Source: Gammaproteobacteria bacterium (GTDB lineage Bacteria > Pseudomonadota > Gammaproteobacteria > Pseudomonadales > Pseudohongiellaceae). From it: 6,814 bases of DNA. A program made the translations under genes and the position numbers. Shown piece by piece: positions 1-5,893 of the stretch (positions within the stretch are counted from its first letter, which is position 1; every line of letters begins with the position of its first letter). Under the pieces are notes generated by a model, which saw only the letters and a program-made list of their open reading frames with translations, had not been told where the DNA came from and did not search any database. The stretch spans positions 1-6,814 of the forward strand of contig RKSA01000223.1 of the NCBI GenBank assembly GCA_007571115.1, given 5' to 3'.

Positions 1-54
1 GAAGAAGTCGTCGATAGTGAAGAAGTCGTCGATGATGAAGAAGAAGTCGAGAGC
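1..54 (+). repeat. 18-bp tandem repeat encoding acidic hexapeptides inside ppiD
   Basis: Two 18-bp units (1-18 and 19-36) match at 16 of 18 positions and encode EEVVDS and EEVVDD. A third, diverged unit (37-54) encodes EEEVES, and the pattern fades into KKVDSEEVK. The window begins within the array, so more units may lie upstream. The unit is a multiple of three, so gain or loss of copies would keep the reading frame. The product is a highly acidic stretch expected in the periplasmic part of the protein. Confidence 0.8.
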
Positions 55-441
55 AAGAAAGTCGACAGCGAGGAAGTCAAGGCGCTGCTCGCTGAGAATG
101 AACTCGAATGGACCGGGCACGATGGCATCAGGCGGGACAGTTTCGCGCTCGATCAGCAAATTGTGCAACGTGTCTTTGCCATGCCGACGCCAGTCGATGG
201 CGTCCCATCCCGGGGCAGCATCGTGCTCGATGACGGCAGCTTCGTCGTGATCGAACTGACCGGGGTCACCCCCGGCGCCCTCGAAGACTTTCCCGAAGAT
301 CAGGTCGAGCTGGTCGAGAACGCCCTGGCTAGCGACATGGGGGCGAACGACTTCGAGCGGTACCTGCAAACCCTGCGCGACTCCGCCGACATAAGCCGTC
401 GCCAGCAAGCCTTCGACGAATCGGGCGAAGCTGACCTGTAG
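1..441 (+). CDS. ppiD: PpiD-like periplasmic peptidyl-prolyl isomerase/chaperone, C-terminal part (5' truncated)
   Basis: The frame is open from the first base to a TAG stop at 439-441, giving the last 146 residues. PpiD-family proteins are inner-membrane-anchored periplasmic chaperones with a SurA-like N-terminal domain and parvulin domain(s). They assist proteins leaving the Sec translocon. The visible part starts with an acidic repeat (about residues 1-27). It continues into a globular tail that ends the family's C-terminal domain: a segment like FALDQQIVQRVFAMP, then SIVLDDGSFVVIELTGVTPG, then a helical end (DQVELVENALASDMGANDFERYLQTLR). The parvulin domain and membrane anchor lie upstream, outside the window. 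The ATG at 163 is internal, not a start. The call rests on this tail and on the fabI neighbour, which often lies next to ppiD in gammaproteobacteria. Another SurA/PpiD-like isomerase is the main alternative. Confidence 0.72.
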   Translation, partial: EEVVDSEEVVDDEEEVESKKVDSEEVKALLAENELEWTGHDGIRRDSFALDQQIVQRVFAMPTPVDGVPSRGSIVLDDGSFVVIELTGVTPGALEDFPEDQVELVENALASDMGANDFERYLQTLRDSADISRRQQAFDESGEADL

Positions 442-456
442 CAACGAGCCTCCAGG

Positions 457-1251
457 CTAGTCGCTCAACTGCCCCATCGCTGTGGTGTTGAAGCCGCCAT
501 CGACGTAGAGAATCTCGCCGCTGATTCCCGAGGCGAGCTCCGAGCAGAGAAAGGCCGCAGCATTGCCGATCTCGTCGATCGTCACATTGCGCCCTAGCGG
601 CGTCTGGCGCGCATTGCAGTCGAGCATCTTGCGAAAATTCTTCACTCCCGACGCAGCCAAAGTGCGAATCGGCCCCGCCGAGATCGCGTTGACGCGGATT
701 TCCCAAGGCGCGCCGCCGAGGTTTGCCGCCAAATAGCGCACATTCGCCTCCAGACTCGCCTTGGCGAGCCCCATGACGTTGTAGTTCGGCAAGCTGCGCA
801 GCGCGCCGAGATAGCTCAGGGTAAGCACGGACGCGTTCCTGCCTTGCATCATCGGCCTCGCAGCCCGGGCGAGCGCGGCAAGGCTGTACGAGCTGATTTC
901 GTGGGCGGTGCGAAAGCCTTCCCGGGTCACCACATCGACGAAATTGCCGTCGAGCTCGTCGGCGGGGGCGTAGGCGAGGCAATGCACGAGCCCGTCGAGA
1001 CCGCCCCAGGATTTGCCGAGCTCTTCGAAGAGCTGCCCGATCTGCTCGTCGCTGGCAACGTCGCAGGGGAAGAGCAATTTCGAGCCCGTCGCCTCGGCGA
1101 CGTCGGCAACCCGCTTGCCGAGCCGCTCGTTCTGGTACGTGAAGGCGAGTTCGGCGCCTTGGCGATGCATCGCCCGGGCGATGCCGGTGGCGATCGACAG
1201 CTTGCTTGCGACTCCGAGAATGAGGATTCGTTTTCCTTCGAGAAAGGCCAT
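457..1251 (-). CDS. fabI: Enoyl-[acyl-carrier-protein] reductase (NADH), FabI
   Basis: 264 residues, the usual FabI length (E. coli 262). FabI reduces trans-2-enoyl-ACP to acyl-ACP with NAD(P)H, the last step of each type II fatty acid elongation cycle in the cytoplasm. The N-terminus carries the nucleotide-binding motif GVASKLSIATGIA (residues 13-25). The catalytic region is TLSYLGA...PNYNVMGLAKASLEAN with Tyr147, Tyr157 and Lys164, equivalent to E. coli Tyr146/Tyr156/Lys163. NAISAGPIRTLAASG (188-202) and a YVDGGF end (249-254) are also typical. I chose the ATG at 1251 because MAFLEGKRILILGVASK aligns with the family N-terminus. An upstream in-frame ATG at 1269 would add six residues and overlap the transporter gene. 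The start lies 4 nt after the upstream stop, with a weak GGAG at 1264-1267 (12-nt spacing), so co-transcription with the transporter is likely. Residue 93 is Ala where E. coli has Gly. Confidence 0.96.
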   Translation of the reverse strand: MAFLEGKRILILGVASKLSIATGIARAMHRQGAELAFTYQNERLGKRVADVAEATGSKLLFPCDVASDEQIGQLFEELGKSWGGLDGLVHCLAYAPADELDGNFVDVVTREGFRTAHEISSYSLAALARAARPMMQGRNASVLTLSYLGALRSLPNYNVMGLAKASLEANVRYLAANLGGAPWEIRVNAISAGPIRTLAASGVKNFRKMLDCNARQTPLGRNVTIDEIGNAAAFLCSELASGISGEILYVDGGFNTTAMGQLSD

Positions 1252-1255
1252 GAGC

Positions 1256-2815
1256 TTATCGGACTCCATGCATGAAATGAGTGAGGATGGGTGCGAGCAG
1301 CAGCGCCAGAACGCCAAAACCGATGCTATACCAGCCCGCAGCGGAATAGACATCGACATAGTTCGCCAAGGCGGCACCGGCATCGACGATTTCGCCGCCG
1401 ACGGTATCCGAGCCCGTCATCGCGGCGATCTGCCCCGAAACGTAGTTGCCGGCGGCCGAAGCGAGGAACCAGCAGCCCATCATCATCCCCACCACCGAGG
1501 GAACCGACAGCTTGGTCGTCATCGACAGCCCCACGGGCGAAATGCACAGCTCGCCCATGGTGTGCAGCAGGTAGAGCAGGACCAGCCAGATCAGCGCCAC
1601 CTGGGTCGGATCCGTCGCCCGGGAAGCGCCGTAGACGAGCAGCAGGAAGCCAATCCCCAACTGGATCAGCGCCAGGGCGAACTTCATCGGCGTCGAGGGG
1701 TCGAGCCCCCTGCGGCCGAGAAAGATCCATAGTGCGCTGAATAGCGGCGCGAGCAGGATGATGAAGGTCGCGTTGACCGACTGGAACACTGCGGCATGAA
1801 TCTCGAAGCCGAAAATCACCCGGTCGACGTTGCGATCGGTCATCAGGTTGAGCGATGAGCCGGTCTGTTCGAACAGCCCCCAGAAAATGATCTGGTAGCT
1901 CATCAGGAACAGGCAGACGAGCATGCGGTTCCGGTCCTGGGGCTCGCAGCGAAGAAACGAGTAGGCGAGCACCGTAGCGGTCATCAGCACCAGGAACAGG
2001 CCGAGCAGGCCGCCGACCAGCTCGCGGTACTGCATGAGCTGCCAGAACACCAGCACTCCCGCGAGCGACAGCAGATAGATCAGCCATTCGACGTTGACTC
2101 CCGGCACAACGCGGCGTTGCAGGACTGCAGGGTTCGACGATTCGCCAGCGCCACCGAGCAGATGCTGGCCGCGCAGGAACACGATCAGCCCGGCGAGCAT
2201 GCCGACGCTCGCTGCGCCAAAACCCCAACTGAATCCGCCGGCTTGCAGCAGCAGGCCGCAAATCAGGCTGCCGAGCAGGGCGCCGGTATTGATTCCCATG
2301 TAGAACAGGGTGAAGGCGCCGTCCCGGCGCGAGTCGCCCTTCGGGTAGAGCGAGCCCACCAGGGTCGAGATGTTGGCCTTGAGAAATCCCACTCCGACGA
2401 TAATCAGGGCCAGCGAGAGATAGAAAATCTGCAAGTACCAGGGATCTCGCTCGACGACCAGAGCGCCGCCGATCATGCTTTCCACTGCCGGCGAGCCCTC
2501 GAGGGCCATTCCGGCGTGGCCGGCGATGAGCAGGATGGCGCCGAGTGTCACCGAGCGCCTCGCGCCGAGGTAGCGGTCGGCGATGATTCCGCCGAGCACG
2601 GGAGTGATGTAGACGAGCGAGATGTAGGCGGCGTAGATCCCGGCTGCGGCCTCATCGGAAAAGAGGAAATGCTGGGTCAGGTAGAAGATCAGCAGGGCGC
2701 GCATCCCGTAATAGCTGAAACGCTCCCACATTTCGGTGAAAAAACACACCACGAGTCCTTTCGGGTGCCCCAGGAACTCCCCGGTTGCGGGAGTGGTCAC
2801 GATGCTTCGATCCAT
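1256..2815 (-). CDS. POT/PTR2-family proton-coupled oligopeptide symporter
   Basis: 519 residues, about the usual size for bacterial POT transporters (DtpA 500). These inner-membrane major facilitator proteins import di- and tripeptides with protons. Diagnostic motifs: the TM1 ExxERFxYYG motif as EMWERFSYYG (28-37); GVGFLKANIS (141-150) with the conserved TM4 Lys146; the PTR2 signature region FTLFYMGINTGALLG (168-182); FWGLFEQTGSS (311-321) in TM7; and GELCISPVGLS (421-431) with the TM10 Glu422. Many hydrophobic segments run along the whole length, fitting 12-14 helices. I chose the ATG at 2815 because it has GAAAGG 10 nt upstream (2826-2831) and leaves the usual short tail before GHPKG. A TTG at 2845 would add ten residues but lies inside a hairpin. 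The gene follows gloB after 118 bp and precedes fabI by 4 nt. Substrate range cannot be read from sequence. Confidence 0.93.
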   Translation of the reverse strand: MDRSIVTTPATGEFLGHPKGLVVCFFTEMWERFSYYGMRALLIFYLTQHFLFSDEAAAGIYAAYISLVYITPVLGGIIADRYLGARRSVTLGAILLIAGHAGMALEGSPAVESMIGGALVVERDPWYLQIFYLSLALIIVGVGFLKANISTLVGSLYPKGDSRRDGAFTLFYMGINTGALLGSLICGLLLQAGGFSWGFGAASVGMLAGLIVFLRGQHLLGGAGESSNPAVLQRRVVPGVNVEWLIYLLSLAGVLVFWQLMQYRELVGGLLGLFLVLMTATVLAYSFLRCEPQDRNRMLVCLFLMSYQIIFWGLFEQTGSSLNLMTDRNVDRVIFGFEIHAAVFQSVNATFIILLAPLFSALWIFLGRRGLDPSTPMKFALALIQLGIGFLLLVYGASRATDPTQVALIWLVLLYLLHTMGELCISPVGLSMTTKLSVPSVVGMMMGCWFLASAAGNYVSGQIAAMTGSDTVGGEIVDAGAALANYVDVYSAAGWYSIGFGVLALLLAPILTHFMHGVR

Positions 2816-2825
2816 GTCATTGCAG

Positions 2826-2831
2826 CCTTTC
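2826..2831 (-). promoter_or_regulatory. Ribosome binding site deciding the POT symporter start
   Basis: On the minus strand GAAAGG lies 10 nt before the ATG at 2815. It supports that start over the in-frame TTG at 2845, which has only a weak AAGAG upstream and is sequestered in an inverted repeat. Confidence 0.55.
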
Positions 2832-2838
2832 GGTTGAT

Positions 2839-2862
2839 GGGGCAACTCTTGGCGGTTGCCCC
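2839..2862. repeat. Perfect inverted repeat (8-bp arms, 8-nt loop) in the symporter leader
   Basis: The arms GGGGCAAC (2839-2846) and GTTGCCCC (2855-2862) are exactly complementary, with TCTTGGCG between them. The element lies 23 nt upstream of the symporter ATG (minus strand) and 71 nt past the gloB stop. No run of T follows on either strand, so it does not look like an ordinary intrinsic terminator. A leader hairpin, a site that stabilises or attenuates the gloB read-through transcript, or an operator are all possible. Confidence 0.6.
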
Positions 2863-2866
2863 GGAA

Positions 2867-2926
2867 ATGTCAGGAAGAGTGTCAAGAGGAATGTCAAGAG
2901 AGATGTCAAGAGAGATGTCAAGAGAA
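2867..2926. repeat. Five tandem copies of a 12-bp repeat between gloB and the symporter
   Basis: Units start at 2867, 2879, 2891, 2903 and 2915. The consensus is ATGTCAAGAGAG. Units 3 and 4 are identical, unit 5 differs at one base, and units 1 and 2 are more diverged at the symporter-proximal end. The array ends 7 bp from the gloB stop. Read on the minus strand, units 2-5 each contain TTGACA, the consensus sigma-70 -35 hexamer, and unit 1 contains CTGACA. I found no good -10 hexamer 16-18 bp downstream of units 1-3, so promoter function is not supported by sequence alone. Confidence 0.85.
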
Positions 2927-2933
2927 TGCTGTT

Positions 2934-3713
2934 TCAAAACCGGTCCTTCCATTGGCGAATCGCGGTGAACACCTCGGTTTCATCGCTGGCGGCGCGACCG
3001 AGCCGCTGCGCTGCGCTCGCAGCGAGCCCGGGCTGGTCGCAGCGCAGGAAGGGGTTGGTCAGCAGTTCCTGCCCGATGCTCGAAGGGAGCGTCGGCCTGC
3101 CTTTTGCGAGCTTGCCTCGCTCTTGCTCGATTCGTGAGTGCAGGCGCGGATTGCCGGGCTCGGCAGCCTCGGCGAAGGCGAGGTTCGCCAGCGTGTATTC
3201 GTGGGCGCAGTAGACTTCGGTAGCCCCAGGCAAGGCCTTGAGCTTGCCGAGAGACTCGAGCATCTGTGCGGGAGAACCTTCGAACAATCGCCCGCAGCCT
3301 GCGGCGAACAGCGTGTCGCCGCAGAACAGCAGCGGCGCGTCGTGGCGATGCCCGTCGTGGAAATAGGCGATATGGTCGAGGGTGTGGCCGGGAACCTCGA
3401 ACACCCGGAAATCGACGCCGAACACCTCGATGCGACGATTTTCGCGTAACACTTCCTCGACTCCGGCGATGCCGGCAGGGCCGAACACTCGGGGCCGATA
3501 GCGCCCGATCAGTTCGGCAACGCCGCCGATATGGTCGATGTGGTGATGCGTGAGCAGAATGTCGCTGAGTTGCAAGCCATTGCGCGAGAGAAATTCGACG
3601 ACCCGCGCGGCGTCACCTGGATCGACGATGCAGGCCTTGCCTGCGCCGTCATCGACGAGGGCCCAGAAATAGTTGTCCTGGAAAGCGGAGATCGGATCGA
3701 TACGCGAAATCAT
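2934..3713 (-). CDS. gloB: Hydroxyacylglutathione hydrolase (glyoxalase II)
   Basis: 259 residues (E. coli GloB 251). The enzyme hydrolyses S-D-lactoylglutathione to D-lactate and glutathione, the second step of methylglyoxal detoxification in the cytoplasm. It has a metallo-beta-lactamase fold with the binuclear site THHHIDH (55-61: His56, His58, Asp60, His61), His110 in VPGHTLDH, Asp133 in FCGDTLFAAGCGRLFEG and His171 in YCAHEYTLANL. The C-terminal glutathione-binding helical region includes TLPSSIGQELLTNPFLR (208-224). The N-terminal DNYFWAL is also typical. The start at 3713 (ATG) matches the family N-terminus, although its ribosome binding site is poor. The gene diverges from the methyltransferase across 64 bp and is first of the minus-strand group. 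The gloB/methyltransferase/rnhA/dnaQ neighbourhood is the same as in many gammaproteobacteria (E. coli gloB-yafS-rnhA-dnaQ). Confidence 0.96.
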   Translation of the reverse strand: MISRIDPISAFQDNYFWALVDDGAGKACIVDPGDAARVVEFLSRNGLQLSDILLTHHHIDHIGGVAELIGRYRPRVFGPAGIAGVEEVLRENRRIEVFGVDFRVFEVPGHTLDHIAYFHDGHRHDAPLLFCGDTLFAAGCGRLFEGSPAQMLESLGKLKALPGATEVYCAHEYTLANLAFAEAAEPGNPRLHSRIEQERGKLAKGRPTLPSSIGQELLTNPFLRCDQPGLAASAAQRLGRAASDETEVFTAIRQWKDRF

Positions 3714-3777
3714 CGCAAGTCATCGCCTGGTCGCTGCACGGGCTTGTGCAAGCCGCAACATGTTATAGACTTGAAAA
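3714..3777. promoter_or_regulatory. Divergent promoter region between gloB and the methyltransferase
   Basis: Both genes must start from this 64-bp gap or from inside each other's 5' end. Its right half is AT-rich for this window. TATAAC on the minus strand (3767-3762) is a fair -10 hexamer for gloB, 49 nt before its ATG. TATAGA at 3764-3769 (+) could serve the methyltransferase only if that gene used a near-leaderless transcript or its second ATG (3826). I see no convincing -35 for either. Two dyads lie here: GGCTTG-TG-CAAGCC (3741-3754), and GACTTG-N11-CAAGTC (3768-3790), which spans the methyltransferase start codon. Confidence 0.4.
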
Positions 3778-4584
3778 ATGATTACAAGTCAGAACAGCGC
3801 TGCGCCACGAGGCCCTGACGCCGCCATGTCGCCAGAGCGGCTCGCCGAGCGCGTTGACGAATGGTTCCATTCGCCCCAGGGCGCAGCAGTGGCGCGGGTC
3901 GAGGCAAAGATGCTCGCCCCCTTGCTCGGGCAATTGTTCGGCTACCGGATCCTGCAGCTTGGCAGTTCCGGTGGCCGCTCGTTCATCGACGACAGCAAGC
4001 TCTACCACAAGCTGCGCTTTTCGCCGTATCATCGTGCCGATTCGGCGCTGCCGGTCGCCGACCCCGAGGAATTGCCGCTAAGCTCGGACAGCGTCGACGC
4101 GATCGTTCTCTATCATTCGCTCGATTTTGCCAGCGACAGCCACCGGCTGCTGCGCGAGGCGGCCCGGGTGCTGCGCCCCGGCGGCAAGATGATCATCGTC
4201 GGCTTCAGTCCCCATGGAAGCTGGGGCCTGTGGCGGCTGTTCCGCAGGAAGCTCGGCGTTCCCTGGGGAGGCCGCTTCATCGCCCCGGGGCGATTGAGCG
4301 ACTGGCTACGGCTGCTCGACCTGCGGGTCGACAGCATCCGCTACGGCCTGCACGCACTGCCACTGCGAATGCGGCTTTTCAGGCGCAGGTGGGAGCGCCT
4401 CGGGCGCAGATGGGAGCGAATCGGCAGCAAGGTCAATTCGCCATTTGGCGGCGCCTATGTCATCCTTTGCGTCAACCAGGTCACCCCGGTGACCCCGATC
4501 ATGGGACGATGGCTGCCGCTGCGCGCTCGCACAGGCGCCCTGGTCGCATTGGAAGGCCGCAGCGCGAGCGCCCGGTGGACATGA
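3778..4584 (+). CDS. Class I SAM-dependent methyltransferase (YafS-like)
   Basis: 268 residues, expected to be cytoplasmic. The fold is read from a diverged motif I, ILQLGSSGG (58-66), an acidic and hydrophobic strand in LPLSSDSVDAIVLYHSLDF (99-117), and LRPGGKMIIVGFSPHG (132-147), the post-II/III region typical of Methyltransf_11 proteins. The N-terminal WFHSPQGAAVARVEAKML (29-46) is like the WF..P.G segment of the family encoded beside gloB and rnhA. The substrate is unknown and I do not assign one. The basic stretch at residues 202-216 contains a seven-residue tandem duplication. Two starts are possible. ATG 3778 has no visible Shine-Dalgarno. ATG 3826 (residue 17) has GAGG 13 nt upstream and would still keep the whole conserved part. 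The gene is followed by rnhA after 6 bp. Confidence 0.85.
   Translation: MITSQNSAAPRGPDAAMSPERLAERVDEWFHSPQGAAVARVEAKMLAPLLGQLFGYRILQLGSSGGRSFIDDSKLYHKLRFSPYHRADSALPVADPEELPLSSDSVDAIVLYHSLDFASDSHRLLREAARVLRPGGKMIIVGFSPHGSWGLWRLFRRKLGVPWGGRFIAPGRLSDWLRLLDLRVDSIRYGLHALPLRMRLFRRRWERLGRRWERIGSKVNSPFGGAYVILCVNQVTPVTPIMGRWLPLRARTGALVALEGRSASARWT
4384..4425 (+). repeat. 21-bp tandem duplication inside the methyltransferase
   Basis: Units 4384-4404 and 4405-4425 match at 17 of 21 positions and encode RRWERLG and RRWERIG, an exact seven-codon duplication. Differences are mostly at third codon positions (one also changes Leu to Ile), so the duplication is not recent and the protein sequence has been kept. 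Confidence 0.75.
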
Positions 4585-4590
4585 TTCGAC

Positions 4591-5049
4591 ATGCAAGGAA
4601 AGGTCGAGCTTTATACCGACGGCGCCTGCCGCGGCAATCCAGGGCCGGGAGGCTGGGGGGTCTTGCTGCGCTATCGCGGAGCCGAGAAGGAACTCTACGG
4701 CGGTGAAGCCGAAACAACCAACAACCGCATGGAGCTGACCGCAGTCATCATGGGGCTGAAGGAGCTGAAGCGCCCTTGCCGCGTGCGGATCGGCACTGAT
4801 TCGCAATACGTGCTCAAGGGCGCCAGCGAATGGCTCGAAGGCTGGAAACGCAGGAACTGGAAAACCGCGTCCAAGGCCCCCGTGCTGAACCGGGATCTTT
4901 GGCAGCAAATCGACGAACTCGTGCAGACCCACGAGGTCAGTTGGGAATGGATTCGCGGCCATAGCGGCCATGCTGAAAACGAAAAGGCCGATTCGCTGGC
5001 GAACCAGGGAATCGACGAACTCGCGCTTGACGGCAGCGGAGCAGGCTGA
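4591..5049 (+). CDS. rnhA: Ribonuclease HI
   Basis: 152 residues (E. coli 155). It cleaves the RNA strand of RNA:DNA hybrids, removing R-loops and primer remnants. All four catalytic carboxylates fall at the E. coli positions: Asp10 (YTDGACRGNPGPGGWG), Glu48 (TTNNRMELTAV), Asp70 (GTDSQYV) and Asp134 (NEKADSLAN). His124 is in WIRGHSGHAENE. The basic handle region WLEGWKRRNWKTA (81-93), which helps bind the hybrid, is present. The start is the ATG at 4591, 6 bp after the methyltransferase stop, with only a weak GGTGG upstream, so translation probably depends on the upstream gene. Its stop directly abuts the dnaQ ATG. Confidence 0.98.
   Translation: MQGKVELYTDGACRGNPGPGGWGVLLRYRGAEKELYGGEAETTNNRMELTAVIMGLKELKRPCRVRIGTDSQYVLKGASEWLEGWKRRNWKTASKAPVLNRDLWQQIDELVQTHEVSWEWIRGHSGHAENEKADSLANQGIDELALDGSGAG
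5038..5041 (+). promoter_or_regulatory. Ribosome binding site for dnaQ inside the end of rnhA
   Basis: GGAG lies 8 nt before the dnaQ ATG at 5050 and within the last rnhA codons. It supports that start and translational coupling of the two genes. Confidence 0.6.
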
Positions 5050-5796
5050 ATGCGAATCATCGCCCTCGACACCGAAACCACGGGCCTGGAAGTCAGCGAA
5101 GGGCATCGAATCATCGAGATCGGCTGCGTCGAGATCGAGCATCGAAGGCTGACCGGCCGGGAATTCCACCGCCTCATCAATCCTGGCCGCGCGGTCGACG
5201 CCGCAGCCTTCGAAGTCCACGGCATCGGCGACGAGCAGCTCGCCGACAAGCCGACCTTCGCCGAGATCGAGGAAGAATTCCTCGGGTTTCTCAGGGGCGC
5301 CGACGAGATCATCATCCACAACGCCCCTTTCGACCTCGGCTTTCTCGACCGCGAGCTGTCTTCGACAGCCTCGCCGACCACGAGCCTGAGCGAATTCTGC
5401 GAAGCACAGGACTGCGAGATCCGCGACACCCTGCAGGACGCGCGCGCGCGGCACCCAGGCCAGCGCAACAGCATCGACAGCCTGTGCAAGCGCTACAACA
5501 TCGATTCGAGCGCCAGGGAAAAGCACGGCGCCGCGCTCGATGCGCGACTGCTCGCGCAAGTCCACCTGGCGATGACGGGAGGCCAGATCAGCCTCGAACT
5601 CGCCGAGCCGCCGAGCCTGGCCAAGGCCGCAGCGGCGGCGCGGCAGGCGCGTTCCTCCAGCGCCGCCCTGGTCAGCTACCCGCCAAGCAGCGAAGAGCTT
5701 GCCGCCCACCGCAGCCTGCTCGAGCAAATCGACGCCGAAGCAAAACAAGGCTGCCTCTGGCTGCAAGCAAAAGCCGCTTCCCAGGCCGATGCATGA
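5050..5796 (+). CDS. dnaQ: DNA polymerase III epsilon subunit (3'-5' proofreading exonuclease)
   Basis: 248 residues (E. coli 243). It is the proofreading subunit of the replicative polymerase core. It shows a complete DEDDh exonuclease site: Asp7 and Glu9 in LDTETTGL, Asp95 in HNAPFDLGFLDREL, and His159 and Asp164 in EKHGAALDARLL. MTGGQISLEL (175-184) aligns with the E. coli clamp-binding segment QTSMAF, here QISLEL. The C-terminal tail, separated by an Ala-rich linker (190-207), ends ELAAHRSLLEQIDAEAKQGCLW, matching the segment that binds the alpha subunit. These tails mark it as the housekeeping epsilon rather than a stand-alone DnaQ-like nuclease. ATG 5050 begins right after the rnhA TGA and has GGAG 8 nt upstream. 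A (CG)6 run lies at 5439-5450 within codons 129-134. The next gene downstream, in the same direction, is cas9. Confidence 0.97.
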   Translation: MRIIALDTETTGLEVSEGHRIIEIGCVEIEHRRLTGREFHRLINPGRAVDAAAFEVHGIGDEQLADKPTFAEIEEEFLGFLRGADEIIIHNAPFDLGFLDRELSSTASPTTSLSEFCEAQDCEIRDTLQDARARHPGQRNSIDSLCKRYNIDSSAREKHGAALDARLLAQVHLAMTGGQISLELAEPPSLAKAAAAARQARSSSAALVSYPPSSEELAAHRSLLEQIDAEAKQGCLWLQAKAASQADA

Positions 5797-5830
5797 ACCG
5801 TTCGGCACCCAGCACGCCCATCGCCTCCAA

Positions 5831-5868
5831 ATTGACTCAATCCGCGCAAAATTCGGCTATCATGCATG
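5831..5868 (+). promoter_or_regulatory. Candidate promoter/operator region of cas9
   Basis: The 101-bp gap after dnaQ has TTGACT (5832-5837) and TATCAT (5858-5863). These are good -35 and -10 hexamers, but the spacer is 20 bp, longer than the 16-18 bp norm. The -35 lies inside a perfect 11-bp dyad ATTGA-C-TCAAT (5831-5841), and the -10 overlaps the palindrome CATGCATG (5861-5868). This would suit a weak promoter needing an activator or controlled by a repressor. The rest of the gap (5797-5830) shows no terminator hairpin and no tRNA, so read-through from dnaQ is possible. Confidence 0.35.
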
Positions 5869-5884
5869 CGGGAACAGAAAGAGA

Positions 5885-5893
5885 AGCAGGTGA
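5885..5893 (+). promoter_or_regulatory. Strong Shine-Dalgarno deciding the cas9 start
   Basis: AGCAGGTGA matches the full anti-Shine-Dalgarno complement AGGAGGTGA at 8 of 9 positions. Its AGCAGG core ends 7 nt before the ATG at 5898. It favours that start over the in-frame ATG at 5862, which overlaps the candidate -10 box. Confidence 0.75.

Noticed and set aside
447..458. AGCCT-CC-AGGCT between the ppiD and fabI stops as a bidirectional terminator
   Set aside because: The usable stem is only 4 bp with a 4-nt loop, and there is no T run on either side.
972..977. Ala93 in FabI as a triclosan-resistance change (E. coli Gly93)
   Set aside because: Ala at this position in an H(S/C)xA(F/Y)A context is natural in other FabI proteins, such as those of Staphylococcus and Bacillus, which are triclosan-sensitive. 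Resistance cannot be inferred.
2867..2926. The 12-bp repeats as a CRISPR array
   Set aside because: The units are contiguous, with no unique spacers, and far too short for a CRISPR repeat.
2117..2968. A 283-codon plus-strand frame opposite the symporter
   Set aside because: It is antisense to the start of a clear POT transporter gene and encodes a low-complexity hydrophilic sequence with no recognisable domain.
2856..3137. A plus-strand frame with CQEE/CQER peptide repeats
   Set aside because: It is the tandem DNA repeat read through into the antisense of gloB, with no ribosome site and no protein similarity I recognise.
4306..5808. A 500-codon minus-strand open frame across rnhA and dnaQ
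   Set aside because: It is antisense to two fully recognisable genes with intact active sites. Long shadow frames are expected in G+C-rich DNA.
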